Notes: a model not told the origin generated them from the sequence alone. Shown: positions 1 to 9,807, numbered from the stretch's first letter. The stretch: 64,000 nucleotides of DNA from Rosenbergiella collisarenosi (GCF_018494085.1 NZ_JABBFP010000011.1:51169-115168); one strand, 5' to 3'. Program-made: numbers and translations.

Positions 1-148
1 TAACGGGAGTGAAGTTTTGAGATATTAATTCCTTAGTTTTGTCAAAATCGGCATTTGTACTTAGCATACCCGGATGTACAAAATTCCTAGCAAAGCAGGA
101 ATTCATTAACATCAATAAACTAACTATAATAAAGCTTAATACTTTCAT
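1..148 (-). CDS. exported lyase-like protein, N-terminal part only
   Basis: A minus-strand gene starts at 148 with a good ribosome binding site (GAGGT) and stays open for 49 codons to the window edge, so only its N-terminus is visible. The first 20 or so residues form a signal peptide ending in NSCFA. The mature start, NFVHPGMLSTNADFDK, resembles the beginning of alginate or hyaluronate lyase-type polysaccharide lyases (F-VHPG-L-T-ADF), which is my basis for the guess. It lies 58 bp downstream of pilV in the same direction and may be the last gene of that operon. Family assignment is tentative because no catalytic region is visible. Confidence 0.6.
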   Translation of the reverse strand, partial: MKVLSFIIVSLLMLMNSCFARNFVHPGMLSTNADFDKTKELISQNFTPV

Positions 149-206
149 ATTTTTACCTCAGAAAATAATATATTGATAATTTAATTTTAATCCAGCGTAT
201 TACAAT

Positions 207-1616
207 TTATTGATACGTCTTTATTACAAAATCCCCCTGACTACATCCATACTGACGACCTGGAGATGAAATAATTTGAAACTTACTGTTTGCTGGAACA
301 GGAAAAGTAAGAGTACTTCTACTGAAGGCGTCAATACCATCATTGGTGTTTTCCCCAACTTTATTACCCTCCACCAAACCGACCAGCGAAGATGAATTTG
401 AGCACTTACCTTTATTTACTACTTTATTGGATATAGAATTCCCTCCGCTTGCAATAATCCATAGTGTTTCATTAGAACTATTTAGCCCATAATATTGACC
501 AACAAAGTGGCCGTTATTATTATAAACACCTAAATTACCTCCCGCTTTTTGCCAATGATTTCTTCGGCATATCATCAATGTTGCATCATCGCTACTTCCT
601 AATAATCCGTCCTCATCACAAACTTGATTGCCAAAAACTTGACCTTTAATTTTAATAAATTCGGATGCAGTGAGACGTCCTTCAGAAGTAATTTTATTTG
701 CTCTAATTTCACCCGTAGTCGAAATCCCCTTCCCTTTATAGGACTTAACCCAATCATCATCATCCATATAGAAGCCGCCTTGATGATCAATATTTATCCA
801 ACCCTTTGATTGATCAGTTACTAACCATCCACCAGAGCTGTGAATATCTCCTTGAGCCATTATATTGCCATCAGACCATAACGCTTGGTGCGCAATAATA
901 CGCTGGCCTCCGATATTTCCTTTAAATAGACCATTATAAGCGTCAATGTTTTTAACATTTTTTACATCATGTTTGTCCATATCGATATCGGTATGCATTT
1001 GATTAAGATCGTCGCGACCGGCAACGTGATAGCGGTAAAGCCTATCGCTATCCTCTCTTATCGTATTTTGTGAAACAGCGGAAAGATAATTCACCAAATG
1101 ACCAGGGCTTACATCGAATCCTAAACTTTTTAAATCGACACTCCACTCACCCTCTGCCCCATCGGCAATACCCTCCACGTAGATATAACCTCCTGCCCCT
1201 TTTATCCTTTTGGAGATATACTTTAATCCTTTAAATGGAAGGCTCCGCCCTCCTGTCGTCACGATAAATGTATTCATCATGTTATTATTTTTATTTTTGG
1301 AAATGAGAATTTTATAATTCTGCCCTTGATTATTTTTAAGTGTATAGCCTATAGGTAAATACCCGCTTTGCTGTAAAACCTCCGCATCGAGCGTAAAAAT
1401 CTGCTCACTCTCAAACTTTAGGTATAAATCGTTATAATGGTCTTTGATATATCTTTTAGCACTTAATGAAATAATCTCCATCTGAGAGGCAGTTAACTCC
1501 CATTCTTGGGTTTCTAAATAATTGCTATAACGTTGATAACCTATCGGTGCTGCGATCAAAATTACCGCCAACACTAAGCTTAATGAAAATAATGTATCAC
1601 CACGATCTATACTCAT
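207..1616 (-). CDS. pilV: PilV-type minor pilin/adhesin of a type IVB thin pilus
   Basis: A 469-residue protein with a short prepilin leader (MSIDRG) followed by a long hydrophobic helix at about residues 8-27, as in type IVB minor pilins. R64-type PilV proteins sit at the pilus tip and decide recipient recognition through their C-terminal domain. The central part is low-complexity and rich in His, Asp and Gly, as in other PilV proteins. The position +5 glutamate typical of prepilins is missing (mature start DTLFSL). It is the last pil gene, 16 bp after pilU. No rci recombinase, alternative C-terminal segments or sfx-like repeats are visible, so this PilV looks fixed rather than shufflon-variable. 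Confidence 0.85.
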   Translation of the reverse strand: MSIDRGDTLFSLSLVLAVILIAAPIGYQRYSNYLETQEWELTASQMEIISLSAKRYIKDHYNDLYLKFESEQIFTLDAEVLQQSGYLPIGYTLKNNQGQNYKILISKNKNNNMMNTFIVTTGGRSLPFKGLKYISKRIKGAGGYIYVEGIADGAEGEWSVDLKSLGFDVSPGHLVNYLSAVSQNTIREDSDRLYRYHVAGRDDLNQMHTDIDMDKHDVKNVKNIDAYNGLFKGNIGGQRIIAHQALWSDGNIMAQGDIHSSGGWLVTDQSKGWINIDHQGGFYMDDDDWVKSYKGKGISTTGEIRANKITSEGRLTASEFIKIKGQVFGNQVCDEDGLLGSSDDATLMICRRNHWQKAGGNLGVYNNNGHFVGQYYGLNSSNETLWIIASGGNSISNKVVNKGKCSNSSSLVGLVEGNKVGENTNDGIDAFSRSTLTFPVPANSKFQIISSPGRQYGCSQGDFVIKTYQ

Positions 1617-1632
1617 TTATCCTCCCGATAAA

Positions 1633-2262
1633 TTAAACCAACCACCGATCTTTTACCAGATAAACAAGTGCTATACTGAAAAATAAAAATGGAGCATAGG
1701 GCAACCTATTTTTATTTAATAACACAGAAATTAAAGATAGAAAGAAAAAAGCAAGCCCTGAAAAAAAGGCAGCCACCTGCCAACTGAACCAAAAAAAACA
1801 GCCGCTAATAATGAATACATCACCCATTCCTATAGCTTCTTTCTTAGAAAGTTGAATAATTGACTGTCTGATTGATAGTAATATTAAGAAGCATAAGCTA
1901 CCAGAGATTATCAATTGGATGTTATAATTAAAATTGTGGGACACGACATTACCGATCATTCCCGTAATTAAAAATAACATGGTATACCTCCTTGGAAGCC
2001 AATGGTTACTAATGTCTAAATAAGTAAAGAGGTATCCCCAGAAAAATAAAGCAAAAAAAACAAATATATCATGATTATTTCCATTTGCTATATTTCTACC
2101 AGCAAAATAATAATACAAAAAAAATATCGCCCTCGATATGAATAGCTCTTTTTTAGAGAGATATTTCCCTTTATTCAATTCAATGAACAATAAGGCAAGA
2201 ATCTCGGCTGTAACGAGTAAAATCAGACTTAACAAAAACCCAAACAGAAAAAAGCTATACAA
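1633..2262 (-). CDS. pilU: prepilin peptidase of the thin pilus
   Basis: A 209-residue polytopic inner-membrane protein with six or more hydrophobic segments. It carries the two aspartates of type IV prepilin peptidases: one in TYLDISNHWLP and one in the GMGD motif (AIGMGDVF). This aspartyl protease would remove the leaders of PilS and PilV. It lacks the zinc-binding and methylating N-terminal domain of PilD, as usual for PilU of R64-like systems. It lies 15 bp downstream of pilT in a tight operon. Confidence 0.88.
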   Translation of the reverse strand: MYSFFLFGFLLSLILLVTAEILALLFIELNKGKYLSKKELFISRAIFFLYYYFAGRNIANGNNHDIFVFFALFFWGYLFTYLDISNHWLPRRYTMLFLITGMIGNVVSHNFNYNIQLIISGSLCFLILLSIRQSIIQLSKKEAIGMGDVFIISGCFFWFSWQVAAFFSGLAFFFLSLISVLLNKNRLPYAPFLFFSIALVYLVKDRWLV

Positions 2263-2276
2263 TTACTTCCTCCAAT

Positions 2277-2756
2277 TTATCTCTCTCTGATCTTTAACCA
2301 AGTAGCATAGACTTTTCTTGCATAGATATTTCTCAAAAGTTTATTTTTTTTACTAAAGCCAGCATTATAAGAACCTAAGCACTCCCACGTCTGCCCGCAA
2401 TGACGTAAGTGCTGAGCGAGTATCCATGCACCAATCTGAATATTAAGGCACTTTTTTTCTAAAAGATCCTTACTGCTTGTAGGGATCCCTAATCGGCGAA
2501 GTTCAGTAAAATGCATATCATTAATTTGCATCACTCCATAATCTAAACTAATGACTTTACCCTTTCTATCCCTATTAATATTTATACTCTTAGTTGAATT
2601 ACCGCTTTCTACCAGGGCTATAGATTTCAACAGATAGGGTGAAATATGATAGCGTTGCCCGGCCGTTTGAAAACATTCATCGCTCGCTTTCGCATGACAA
2701 ATAATTATCATCATACAGCCTAGAAAAACGAATATTTTCATATCGTCTAATTTCAA
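2277..2756 (-). CDS. pilT: lytic transglycosylase of the pil locus
   Basis: A 159-residue exported protein with a signal peptide (about residues 1-24, ending CHAKA) and a soluble lytic transglycosylase domain. The catalytic Glu lies in ALVESGNS, followed by DYGVMQIN and a C-terminal LGSYNAGF, the three signatures of the VirB1/IagB-type family. It would cut peptidoglycan to let the pilus assembly complex through. The start overlaps the pilS stop by 4 bp, so the two are translationally coupled. Confidence 0.9.
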   Translation of the reverse strand: MKLDDMKIFVFLGCMMIIICHAKASDECFQTAGQRYHISPYLLKSIALVESGNSTKSININRDRKGKVISLDYGVMQINDMHFTELRRLGIPTSSKDLLEKKCLNIQIGAWILAQHLRHCGQTWECLGSYNAGFSKKNKLLRNIYARKVYATWLKIRER

Positions 2757-3334
2757 TTATTACTAATGAATGAAATATTATTATCTTGGTGCCCGCTATT
2801 TTTCGTCACGCATTGCGCGCCGACACTTCCGGCACTAATTTGTCCTTGATTAATGTTTCCATTAATGTCCACCTCTTGAATAAAACTCATCGTACTTAAT
2901 TTCTCAACCAATGTAATGCAGGCTTCTTGTGGGACTCCGGCGTAGCTGAGGACGAATTTTGTTGCGTCTCCATTATCATCCGTTTTCGTTGCCAATGACA
3001 CATCCCCACCCCATACATTATGAAGCCGAGCATTTCCTTTAGTCTTATCACCGATAACAGACATATTGCCTGGGGCACCCCCGAATTGGATCAATGAACC
3101 TATCATTGATTCTTGCTTATCAAAATTATATACCCCATTGGTTTTCAACATAGTACGGGTATTATTCATTAATTCGCTGATATTACTAAGCTCTGTATTA
3201 GTATCGTTCTTACTGAATAACCCTCCCCCTAAACTAATGCCAATAATTAAGACAACGAGCGATATTGTGATCCAAATCCCCGCTTCAAAAAGAGAAATTG
3301 CACCTGAATCGATATTTTTCTTTTTATTCAACAT
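2753..3334 (-). CDS. pilS: major type IVB prepilin
   Basis: A 193-residue prepilin. The leader ends at DSG and the mature protein begins AISLFEAGIWITISL, with a glutamate near the +5/+6 position and a hydrophobic helix to about residue 35. Two cysteines in the C-terminal half (ACITLVEKL and AQCVTK) can form the usual pilin disulphide. The product would be the main shaft subunit, processed by PilU and assembled by PilQ/PilR/PilN. It is 12 bp downstream of pilR. Confidence 0.88.
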   Translation of the reverse strand: MLNKKKNIDSGAISLFEAGIWITISLVVLIIGISLGGGLFSKNDTNTELSNISELMNNTRTMLKTNGVYNFDKQESMIGSLIQFGGAPGNMSVIGDKTKGNARLHNVWGGDVSLATKTDDNGDATKFVLSYAGVPQEACITLVEKLSTMSFIQEVDINGNINQGQISAGSVGAQCVTKNSGHQDNNISFISNN

Positions 3335-3346
3335 TTTACATTACCC

Positions 3347-4453
3347 TTATCTTACGCTAATTAAATTATTTAGATCTTGTGTTGATAATAAAATCAAAAC
3401 CATATACAACGCATTCATCGATAACGCTATATATGATAATAACGAAGCTATCTTTTTGATTTTAGAGATGGTCTGTTTTAACCAATGATACGCAAAGTTC
3501 TCTATAATATTTTCGTTCCTATCTCCACGAGTGAGTAAAACTAGCCTATCGATTGAACGTGGAGAGGGAAATCGATAACCACTATCTCTAAAGGCTTGTC
3601 CTATCTGCTTTCCTTGCTTGATTTGCATTATTGTTGCAGTCAGACGTTCAAATAACCAAGGTGATGCATGCCGAGATAACATCACTAATGCATCATAGGT
3701 TTTAATTTGCGCTTTCATTAAGGAAGTAAAATTCAACAAAAAAGCAACGCCTTGTACATCACGATATACACTCCAAGGGAGGAGTGAATCTAAAAATCTT
3801 GAACGAATCGTACCAGTCAAATTATCTAGGGAAATAACAATCCCTATGATTGTACAAAACAAAATAAGACCAATAAGCAGAATATGTTTGATAATCGCAT
3901 CAGAAATTAATGATAACCACCAAAGTGCGCCCGTCCATTCTGATTCTGGTACCATAGTCGCCAATCTAGGTAGAAAACGTGTGTCGACCATATACATCAT
4001 AATTAGCGATGAGAAACATAATAAAGTTGGATAGGAGAGTGCGGAAAAACAGGCTGATCGCATCTCTGCATTTGCTTGAGCAATCGTCATGGCACGTTTG
4101 AATGACTGCGCAAAATTACCATCTTGATTACCGGCTTGTATCAGAACCATCTCTTGAACTGGGATCCAGCCTATAAGACCCCGATCAGGTGAACTCCCTT
4201 TTTTCAATGCAGTTAACATATCTTGCAAACAACAGCACTGGGCAGACTGTTTGTTTTTCTGACTTTCAATCATCGAAACCAGCGCATCTTCCATCTTAAG
4301 ATTATTTTCTAATAGGAAGGAAATATCTTCGTATAGATCGATTCGATCTTTTGTCGAAAACGTTTTAATCGCAAGCCATCTGCTGATTTTCTTCCCATCA
4401 AGAGCCCTAGCCATATTAAAAATAGGGATCCATTTACCCGCTGATTTAAGCAT
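3347..4453 (-). CDS. pilR: inner-membrane platform protein of the pilus
   Basis: A GspF/PilC-type polytopic protein of 368 residues when started at 4453, where GAGGGGAG sits ahead of ATG. An upstream in-frame Met is possible but would overlap pilQ deeply. Hydrophobic segments lie around the middle (LILFCTIIGIV) and at the C-terminus (LLSYIALSMNALYMVLILL). GspF-family proteins anchor the assembly ATPase and pull pilin out of the membrane. The start overlaps the end of pilQ by 8 bp. Confidence 0.87.
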   Translation of the reverse strand: MLKSAGKWIPIFNMARALDGKKISRWLAIKTFSTKDRIDLYEDISFLLENNLKMEDALVSMIESQKNKQSAQCCCLQDMLTALKKGSSPDRGLIGWIPVQEMVLIQAGNQDGNFAQSFKRAMTIAQANAEMRSACFSALSYPTLLCFSSLIMMYMVDTRFLPRLATMVPESEWTGALWWLSLISDAIIKHILLIGLILFCTIIGIVISLDNLTGTIRSRFLDSLLPWSVYRDVQGVAFLLNFTSLMKAQIKTYDALVMLSRHASPWLFERLTATIMQIKQGKQIGQAFRDSGYRFPSPRSIDRLVLLTRGDRNENIIENFAYHWLKQTISKIKKIASLLSYIALSMNALYMVLILLSTQDLNNLISVR

Positions 4454-5927
4454 TACAGCTCCCCTCCTCGTCGAGGAATTGCCACCCTTTTTCATCCAAT
4501 GGGCTTTGGTTATCGAGATCGAAAGGGTCAACCAAGCCGGCATTTAAATAATACTCAGCATGTTGACGCTTAGTTATTCCTTGCAAGGAGGTTAGCCAGT
4601 AATGCTTAGCCGCGGCCTTGCCTACTTGGCGATAGCGTGTCATGAACTCGGCATCTGGACTTAACACTTCTGCAATTATTTTTCTTCCGGTAATGCCGGT
4701 TACACAATGAGAGCAACCCTCGCGATTACGAAAAAAAACTTTATCGGGATCGCAATGTCGAAGAATAAATTGTGATTGTTCTGGGGTAAGTTGACCACAA
4801 ACTTTCGTCCAATCTTGTTTGCAAAATGGACAGAGTAGTTGTATCAATCGTTGAGCAATCAAACCTATTAAAACATCCGCATCCGCTACATGATTTAATG
4901 GAACATCTAATGTATCGGTGAGACGATCAATAATTCCTAACGCATCATTGGCATGCAGTGTGGTTTGTACGAGGTGGCCAGATTTGGCCGCAGTGAGTGC
5001 CGAACGAAGAGAGTGGGAATCTCTTATTTCCCCAATGATCATAGCATCGGGATCGAGCCGTAATGAAGCTGAAATAGACCTTGTCCAAGCCAGTGACACC
5101 GCATCTGGATCGCTCTTGTCCGCAATCACAGGGGATTGTACTGCACCATAAATTAATCCCTCAGGAGGATCTTCAAGGGTATAGAGCCTTTTTTGATAAT
5201 TGGTTAACGTTAGATAATAGTCACTAAAAGAACGTAAAGAAGTACTTTTCCCAGATCCAGTCGGCCCAGAAATGATAATGATCCCTTCTGGACGAGCAAG
5301 CATACGTTCGATGAGTAATCGTTGTTGTGGTAAAAAACCCAATTCTTCCAAGGTCGGTGGTTGACTTCCATCATCAGGTAAGACTCGCATTACAACATAT
5401 AAACCAAACTCAGCAGGCGTATGTGCATATCTTGCGCCAAACAGACCTAATTCATTTAAAAACTCTTTACGAACTCGACCATCTTGAGGACGATTTGGGT
5501 TAAAACTTTTTTCAGTTACATCACACATCGACATGATGATTGTAGACGCTAAGGTCAATCCTTCTTGCTTCTCCAATTGTGCAATGGTTTGCAATTCTCC
5601 GTGAATTCGCAGCTGAACAATGCAGACATCATTCATTCCTATTAGAAAATGAATATCAGAGGCTTTTTTTTGTTTTGCCATCTTAAAAAAAGCGACGACT
5701 TTCGCTTGCTGCTCCGAACTCATCGCTTTTTCAGAAAGATTACCGACGCCTTTCTTTTGTAAATTACGTAATTCTTCTAACGGTACTGATGTGAAGCAAG
5801 CATTGGGAGTACTCTTCAACACCTGCGATAATGTATTTTGTGTGTCAGGTTCATGTAGATGGTCCTGGGAATAGAACACCGTCACCTGCTCATCGGGTAG
5901 AGCCTCGATATATACATACCCTAACAT
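4446..5927 (-). CDS. pilQ: pilus assembly ATPase
   Basis: A GspE/PilB-type secretion ATPase of 493 residues. Walker A (SGPTGSGKST) is near residue 222, the Asp-box and Walker B (DAMIIGEIRD) near 297, a His-box (TLHANDA) follows, and two CxxC pairs (CPFC, CSHC) near 366 and 405 form the zinc-binding C-terminal module. It powers pilin polymerisation at the inner membrane with PilR. I chose the ATG at 5927 because GGGAGG precedes it; a TTG four codons upstream is less likely. Confidence 0.9.
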   Translation of the reverse strand: MLGYVYIEALPDEQVTVFYSQDHLHEPDTQNTLSQVLKSTPNACFTSVPLEELRNLQKKGVGNLSEKAMSSEQQAKVVAFFKMAKQKKASDIHFLIGMNDVCIVQLRIHGELQTIAQLEKQEGLTLASTIIMSMCDVTEKSFNPNRPQDGRVRKEFLNELGLFGARYAHTPAEFGLYVVMRVLPDDGSQPPTLEELGFLPQQRLLIERMLARPEGIIIISGPTGSGKSTSLRSFSDYYLTLTNYQKRLYTLEDPPEGLIYGAVQSPVIADKSDPDAVSLAWTRSISASLRLDPDAMIIGEIRDSHSLRSALTAAKSGHLVQTTLHANDALGIIDRLTDTLDVPLNHVADADVLIGLIAQRLIQLLCPFCKQDWTKVCGQLTPEQSQFILRHCDPDKVFFRNREGCSHCVTGITGRKIIAEVLSPDAEFMTRYRQVGKAAAKHYWLTSLQGITKRQHAEYYLNAGLVDPFDLDNQSPLDEKGWQFLDEEGSCNA

Positions 5928-5942
5928 AGCGCCTCCCAATGC

Positions 5943-6461
5943 CTACCGCTTAAAGGGTAAAATGATAACGTGCCCAGCCGTATCTCTGGCCGTCACTCGA
6001 GTAGGACCGATGTTCTCGATATAGAAATTACTATCAGGCAGCACAGTACCTCGTGTCACCGAAAGCACCGCCCCTGATGGCAGTAACAAAGCCGCCACTA
6101 TTTTGTACCTATTGCCAGTAACCTCTATCACCTGCCATGATTTATCTGACTGCGAAGAATGCCTTTGAATTTCAGTATTCGAGTCCATAGGCGGTCTGTC
6201 CGATTGATGAGTATCGGCTGTAGCAGGGGAAACTAAAGGCTGACTTGGCTTTTGCGTATTCAATGCAGCAAGCGCTTTGTCATGATTGAGCTGCGCTTCA
6301 TAAAGCAAGGTTTCAGCTTGTAATTTTTCTAACTGGCCTAAAGTCAGTGGTTGCTCGTCAGCTAATAGGGTAGACGGATAGAATATAGATGCAGGACCTA
6401 TAAAAATTACAGCTAGAAATCTGGCTGTGAAGCCAACAGGTAACATTTTAAAAACGTTCAT
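5943..6461 (-). CDS. pilP: periplasmic pilus assembly protein PilP
   Basis: About 172 residues from ATG at 6461, behind AGGTGTT. It has a signal peptide (FLAVIFIGPASIFYPSTLLA), a Gln/Ala/Leu-rich coiled-coil stretch (about 40-70), a Pro/Ser linker, and a C-terminal beta domain ending GHVIILPF. This layout fits PilP of R64-type pili, which links inner-membrane PilO and the PilN secretin. The start lies inside the 3' end of pilO (14 bp overlap), indicating coupled translation. Confidence 0.8.
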   Translation of the reverse strand: MNVFKMLPVGFTARFLAVIFIGPASIFYPSTLLADEQPLTLGQLEKLQAETLLYEAQLNHDKALAALNTQKPSQPLVSPATADTHQSDRPPMDSNTEIQRHSSQSDKSWQVIEVTGNRYKIVAALLLPSGAVLSVTRGTVLPDSNFYIENIGPTRVTARDTAGHVIILPFKR

Positions 6462-7725
6462 AAATAACACCTGTCAAAGTATATTCCATAGTTGTGCCTT
6501 TCTTATTGATAGTCAATTGAGTGAGTCGCATATGATCATTATTAAACACTTGAGACTCAATGAATTTGATAGGCGGCATTGAGGAAATCAATGTAAACCT
6601 TGTCATTGTCCATGGGTTTTCTACCCCCTTACTCCTATCACCATCATTAGTATTGATATTCAACTGTAGATCGAAGGACTGGGCAAAAGTGACCAATTGT
6701 TGTTTATTTATAGGAATAGTTTGTTCAGCGTTATTACTGTCCAATAACAATGGATAAGTTAACGTGAATTGCGCTACGTCACCACCACCTGGAATATTAA
6801 AGATAGGTGTAATGTCATGACCATAATAAAATGATAACCGTTCAGTAAAATCATTTACTCGACCTTGTTGATGTAATAAATATTGCATCTCAATTGTAGA
6901 ATCAACAGAACACTTCGCTTTGTTGAACTCCCACTGAGCAATAAATAGTGGTGTATTTTTAAGTACCCTATCACATTTAGTCAAAAATTCTCGTGCTGTA
7001 GGGAGCTTGCGCCATGGTTGTGGAGGATTTTTTTTCTCATGCTTTCTCGCAAGCAATATAGATTGCGCCTGTTCAATTCTCTCTTTTTCAAGTTGCTGCA
7101 TATGAAAAAAGTGATAAGAGAATAGCGCAGCACTCCCAACAATAACCATACTACTCAAGCGCCACAGATTTTTCCGGCTAACACACCTAAGTTTATATCG
7201 ATTATAAGAAATGGCCGGTTGTGAAAAAAATGCCTCTAACTCAGGGAGGCTATTTTTACTTTCATGATTTTTTTCAGTAGAAAAAAAATTCCACTCGCCC
7301 TCTATGGGAACAAATTTTACGAAATTATTTTTATACGTTATAACTTCTTCCAGGGTGCCTATCACGTCACTATAAAGGGAAAGGTTACCATTATGCACTG
7401 CAACAAACCAGAATAGGTTTTTCGCTAATCGGTATATTATATAACTGTTTTCAGGTAATAAATCCACCATAGCTAACGCTAAAGAATAAACCCTTTCATT
7501 TTTCTTCAATGGTAATGAACTATCAAGACTTAATGTTCCAAGAAGTCGTCCTTGAGTTGAATTGTCATAATGAGCAGCTATCCAATAGTCAGCACCTTCC
7601 GATTTAGCTTGCATACGTAATAATCGATGATTTTTAATTGGCCAATAATGCCACACCAAGCCAGCAACAAAGGTCCTATTATTAATAGTAATCTTATATT
7701 TACCTAATAAGGATCCTTGATTCAT
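6448..7725 (-). CDS. pilO: inner-membrane assembly protein PilO
   Basis: A 425-residue protein from ATG at 7725, overlapping nothing but spaced 1 bp from the pilN stop codon. An N-terminal cytoplasmic region of about 185 residues precedes one transmembrane helix (LSSMVIVGSAALFSYHFFH), followed by a coiled-coil-prone stretch (QQLEKERIEQAQ) and a periplasmic domain. This is the bitopic organisation of PilO in R64-like thin pili, where it bridges the cytoplasmic ATPase and the periplasmic complex. Confidence 0.82.
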   Translation of the reverse strand: MNQGSLLGKYKITINNRTFVAGLVWHYWPIKNHRLLRMQAKSEGADYWIAAHYDNSTQGRLLGTLSLDSSLPLKKNERVYSLALAMVDLLPENSYIIYRLAKNLFWFVAVHNGNLSLYSDVIGTLEEVITYKNNFVKFVPIEGEWNFFSTEKNHESKNSLPELEAFFSQPAISYNRYKLRCVSRKNLWRLSSMVIVGSAALFSYHFFHMQQLEKERIEQAQSILLARKHEKKNPPQPWRKLPTAREFLTKCDRVLKNTPLFIAQWEFNKAKCSVDSTIEMQYLLHQQGRVNDFTERLSFYYGHDITPIFNIPGGGDVAQFTLTYPLLLDSNNAEQTIPINKQQLVTFAQSFDLQLNINTNDGDRSKGVENPWTMTRFTLISSMPPIKFIESQVFNNDHMRLTQLTINKKGTTMEYTLTGVIYERF

Positions 7726-7726
7726 A

Positions 7727-9376
7727 TTAGTTACTCTCAACCGGGGTAATCAATATCACGAGCATCGATTTATTTTCATCACCTTCTGCTCCCCCGCCCA
7801 GCGCGAAGAAATGTGATGATCCAACACCTTGATGATCAGCAGTATTATTCAGGGACTGGTAACCACTTAGGACGAGAGTTTGACCCGAAGACATAATCAC
7901 TCGTTGATTAAACGTTTTTAGGCGAGTTTTCATTAACTCTACAGAGGTATTCTCGCTCTTGAATGTTCTAATTGTGGGCTCATCAGACATATTTATCGAA
8001 AATTGGATTTGCATGCGAGAGCTATTAGGGATCAAATAGGGTAAAACAGTCATATTGAAACCTGTAGTGATTGTGGATTTACTAATACTGCTGGATGAGC
8101 CAACATTCGCTGTATTTTCCGTGGAAGCGTTGGACGCATAATCTTGCTGAAGCGCGACTTGGATTGGTACTGCAGATAAGTTCGTGGTCATACTTGACGC
8201 TTGAGTTAACATACTAACATTTACTTGTTGCGCTAATGCCTTAATGAAAGCACTGCTGCCCTTTGACTTACCATCAAGTATTGAAACTCCGCCACTCATC
8301 ATGGCTGCAGAAGCCTCGGTATAGGCATTAGTAAAAGAGAATCCTAAGCTATCTTTAAACACTGCATTCCAGTCAATGCCCAACTGATCTTTCTGTTGTT
8401 TCTCCACACTGTACACTTGAACATTGAGCATAACCTGTCGATTCAATTCTTTATTTCTATCATTAATATAACGGTTCACTTTCGCTAATACCGAAGGTGT
8501 ATCCATAACGGTGAGCATCCCCGCGGACAGATTCATTCTCCCTACTTCTGGGGTTAACATCATTTTGACACTCTTACTTACGTCATCATATAAGCTGGAT
8601 TTTATTTCCATCGTCGTTGATTGATTAGTGTTTCCGTCATTTTTACTACCGTCTTGATTATTATCATTTGATGCTACATTCGAGTTAGAACCACTACTAT
8701 CATTGGATGACGTCGTGCCGCTAAGTATTTTTGAGTAAAAACTAGCCTTACTGTCCATAAATAATATCGGGAAATGTCTTGTATCGATATAATATATTTC
8801 AATTCTATTTTGTAGATATCTCCACCCCAAACCAAGACGTCCAGTGATATTATTCAACAAGTCATTCAAATTACCATTCCAAGTTATCCCATCCAGATGG
8901 TCTGAGTTTTTTTCTTGCAGATAATCTTTATTATCATCATTTGGGGTCGGTAAGTCCCCCTCGGCTGCTGATGGGTTATAATCTTGTGATGAGGGTGCTT
9001 TCTTATCGGCCGCCATAGCATTCATTGCATCATGCGTTAACGATATAGGGATATTACATTGTTCACTTAGGAACGATATTAAATAATTAATTGAGACGCT
9101 ACTAGGGTGATTAATAATTACATTGCAGTCTGGTATATCGTGCTCTTCATCCTCTTCAATATTATTCGATATAGGCGTCAAGTTAACCCATTGCGAAGGG
9201 ATATCACTAACGACATCATCTTTAGTTTGATTTTTAATATCTCTACCACCTTGGCGTTCAATATCATAAACATGCTCATCAGCAGATCTTATATTTTCCC
9301 AACTGTTGCAAGCTGTCATCTGTGAACATAAAAGATATGTAGCAACCAAGATTATATTTCTTCTACTAATTAACAT
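7727..9376 (-). CDS. pilN: outer-membrane secretin lipoprotein
   Basis: A 549-residue secretin. The N-terminus is a lipoprotein signal with lipobox MTAC (Cys at about 23). The C-terminal third carries the secretin core, including NMTVLPYLIP and TLVLSGYQS, and ends with LVILITPVE, all typical of PilN/BfpB-type type IVB secretins. A Ser/Asn/Gly-rich low-complexity linker lies near residues 220-260. It forms the outer-membrane pore for the pilus. It is separated from pilM by 1 bp. Confidence 0.9.
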   Translation of the reverse strand: MLISRRNIILVATYLLCSQMTACNSWENIRSADEHVYDIERQGGRDIKNQTKDDVVSDIPSQWVNLTPISNNIEEDEEHDIPDCNVIINHPSSVSINYLISFLSEQCNIPISLTHDAMNAMAADKKAPSSQDYNPSAAEGDLPTPNDDNKDYLQEKNSDHLDGITWNGNLNDLLNNITGRLGLGWRYLQNRIEIYYIDTRHFPILFMDSKASFYSKILSGTTSSNDSSGSNSNVASNDNNQDGSKNDGNTNQSTTMEIKSSLYDDVSKSVKMMLTPEVGRMNLSAGMLTVMDTPSVLAKVNRYINDRNKELNRQVMLNVQVYSVEKQQKDQLGIDWNAVFKDSLGFSFTNAYTEASAAMMSGGVSILDGKSKGSSAFIKALAQQVNVSMLTQASSMTTNLSAVPIQVALQQDYASNASTENTANVGSSSSISKSTITTGFNMTVLPYLIPNSSRMQIQFSINMSDEPTIRTFKSENTSVELMKTRLKTFNQRVIMSSGQTLVLSGYQSLNNTADHQGVGSSHFFALGGGAEGDENKSMLVILITPVESN

Positions 9377-9377
9377 A

Positions 9378-9806
9378 TTAATTCCTAAAAATTAGAACTA
9401 AACTCCCCTCGGTAATACCCTGAGGAGGTCGAGCATCAACGATGCTACCAAATGAATTAAGAATGACGCCTTGCTTATAATATCCTAGGACTAAGCTTCC
9501 ACCCAGCGCATCATTCAGTGAGGAGTAAAGGGAATCTTCATTATTTACCCAGAGGTAAAGTTTTTCATCACTGCTAACATGAAATATTCTAATTGCCTCT
9601 TTTTCTTTTATCAGACTAGGAATTTCTGTAATCGGTAACTCTGGATACTTATATTGCAACTCACTTATTTCATCAACATAATCTACGATATATCTTGCAT
9701 CATATTCAGCGGAACGCATTTTTTCCAAATCGAGCGTGGTTGGATAGTCAACCTCACATGCATAAAAAACAAACGATAAGAAAACGACAAATATGAAGTA
9801 TCCCAA
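9378..9806 (-). CDS. pilM: small membrane-anchored pilus protein PilM
   Basis: About 142 residues with an N-terminal hydrophobic helix (YFIFVVFLSFVFYAC) and a soluble remainder. R64 PilM is about the same length and occupies the same place between pilL and pilN. The start is uncertain: a TTG at 9806 directly after the pilL stop (TGA at 9808-9810) with AGGTGA upstream is my preference; in-frame GTG and TTG codons further up would overlap pilL. Its biochemical role is unknown in any system I can recall. Confidence 0.7.
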   Translation of the reverse strand: MGYFIFVVFLSFVFYACEVDYPTTLDLEKMRSAEYDARYIVDYVDEISELQYKYPELPITEIPSLIKEKEAIRIFHVSSDEKLYLWVNNEDSLYSSLNDALGGSLVLGYYKQGVILNSFGSIVDARPPQGITEGSLVLIFRN

Positions 9807-9807
9807 T

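Noticed and set aside
207..1616. Shufflon at the pilV 3' end
   Set aside because: No rci gene, no alternative C-terminal segments and no repeated crossover sites are visible in the first 2 kb.
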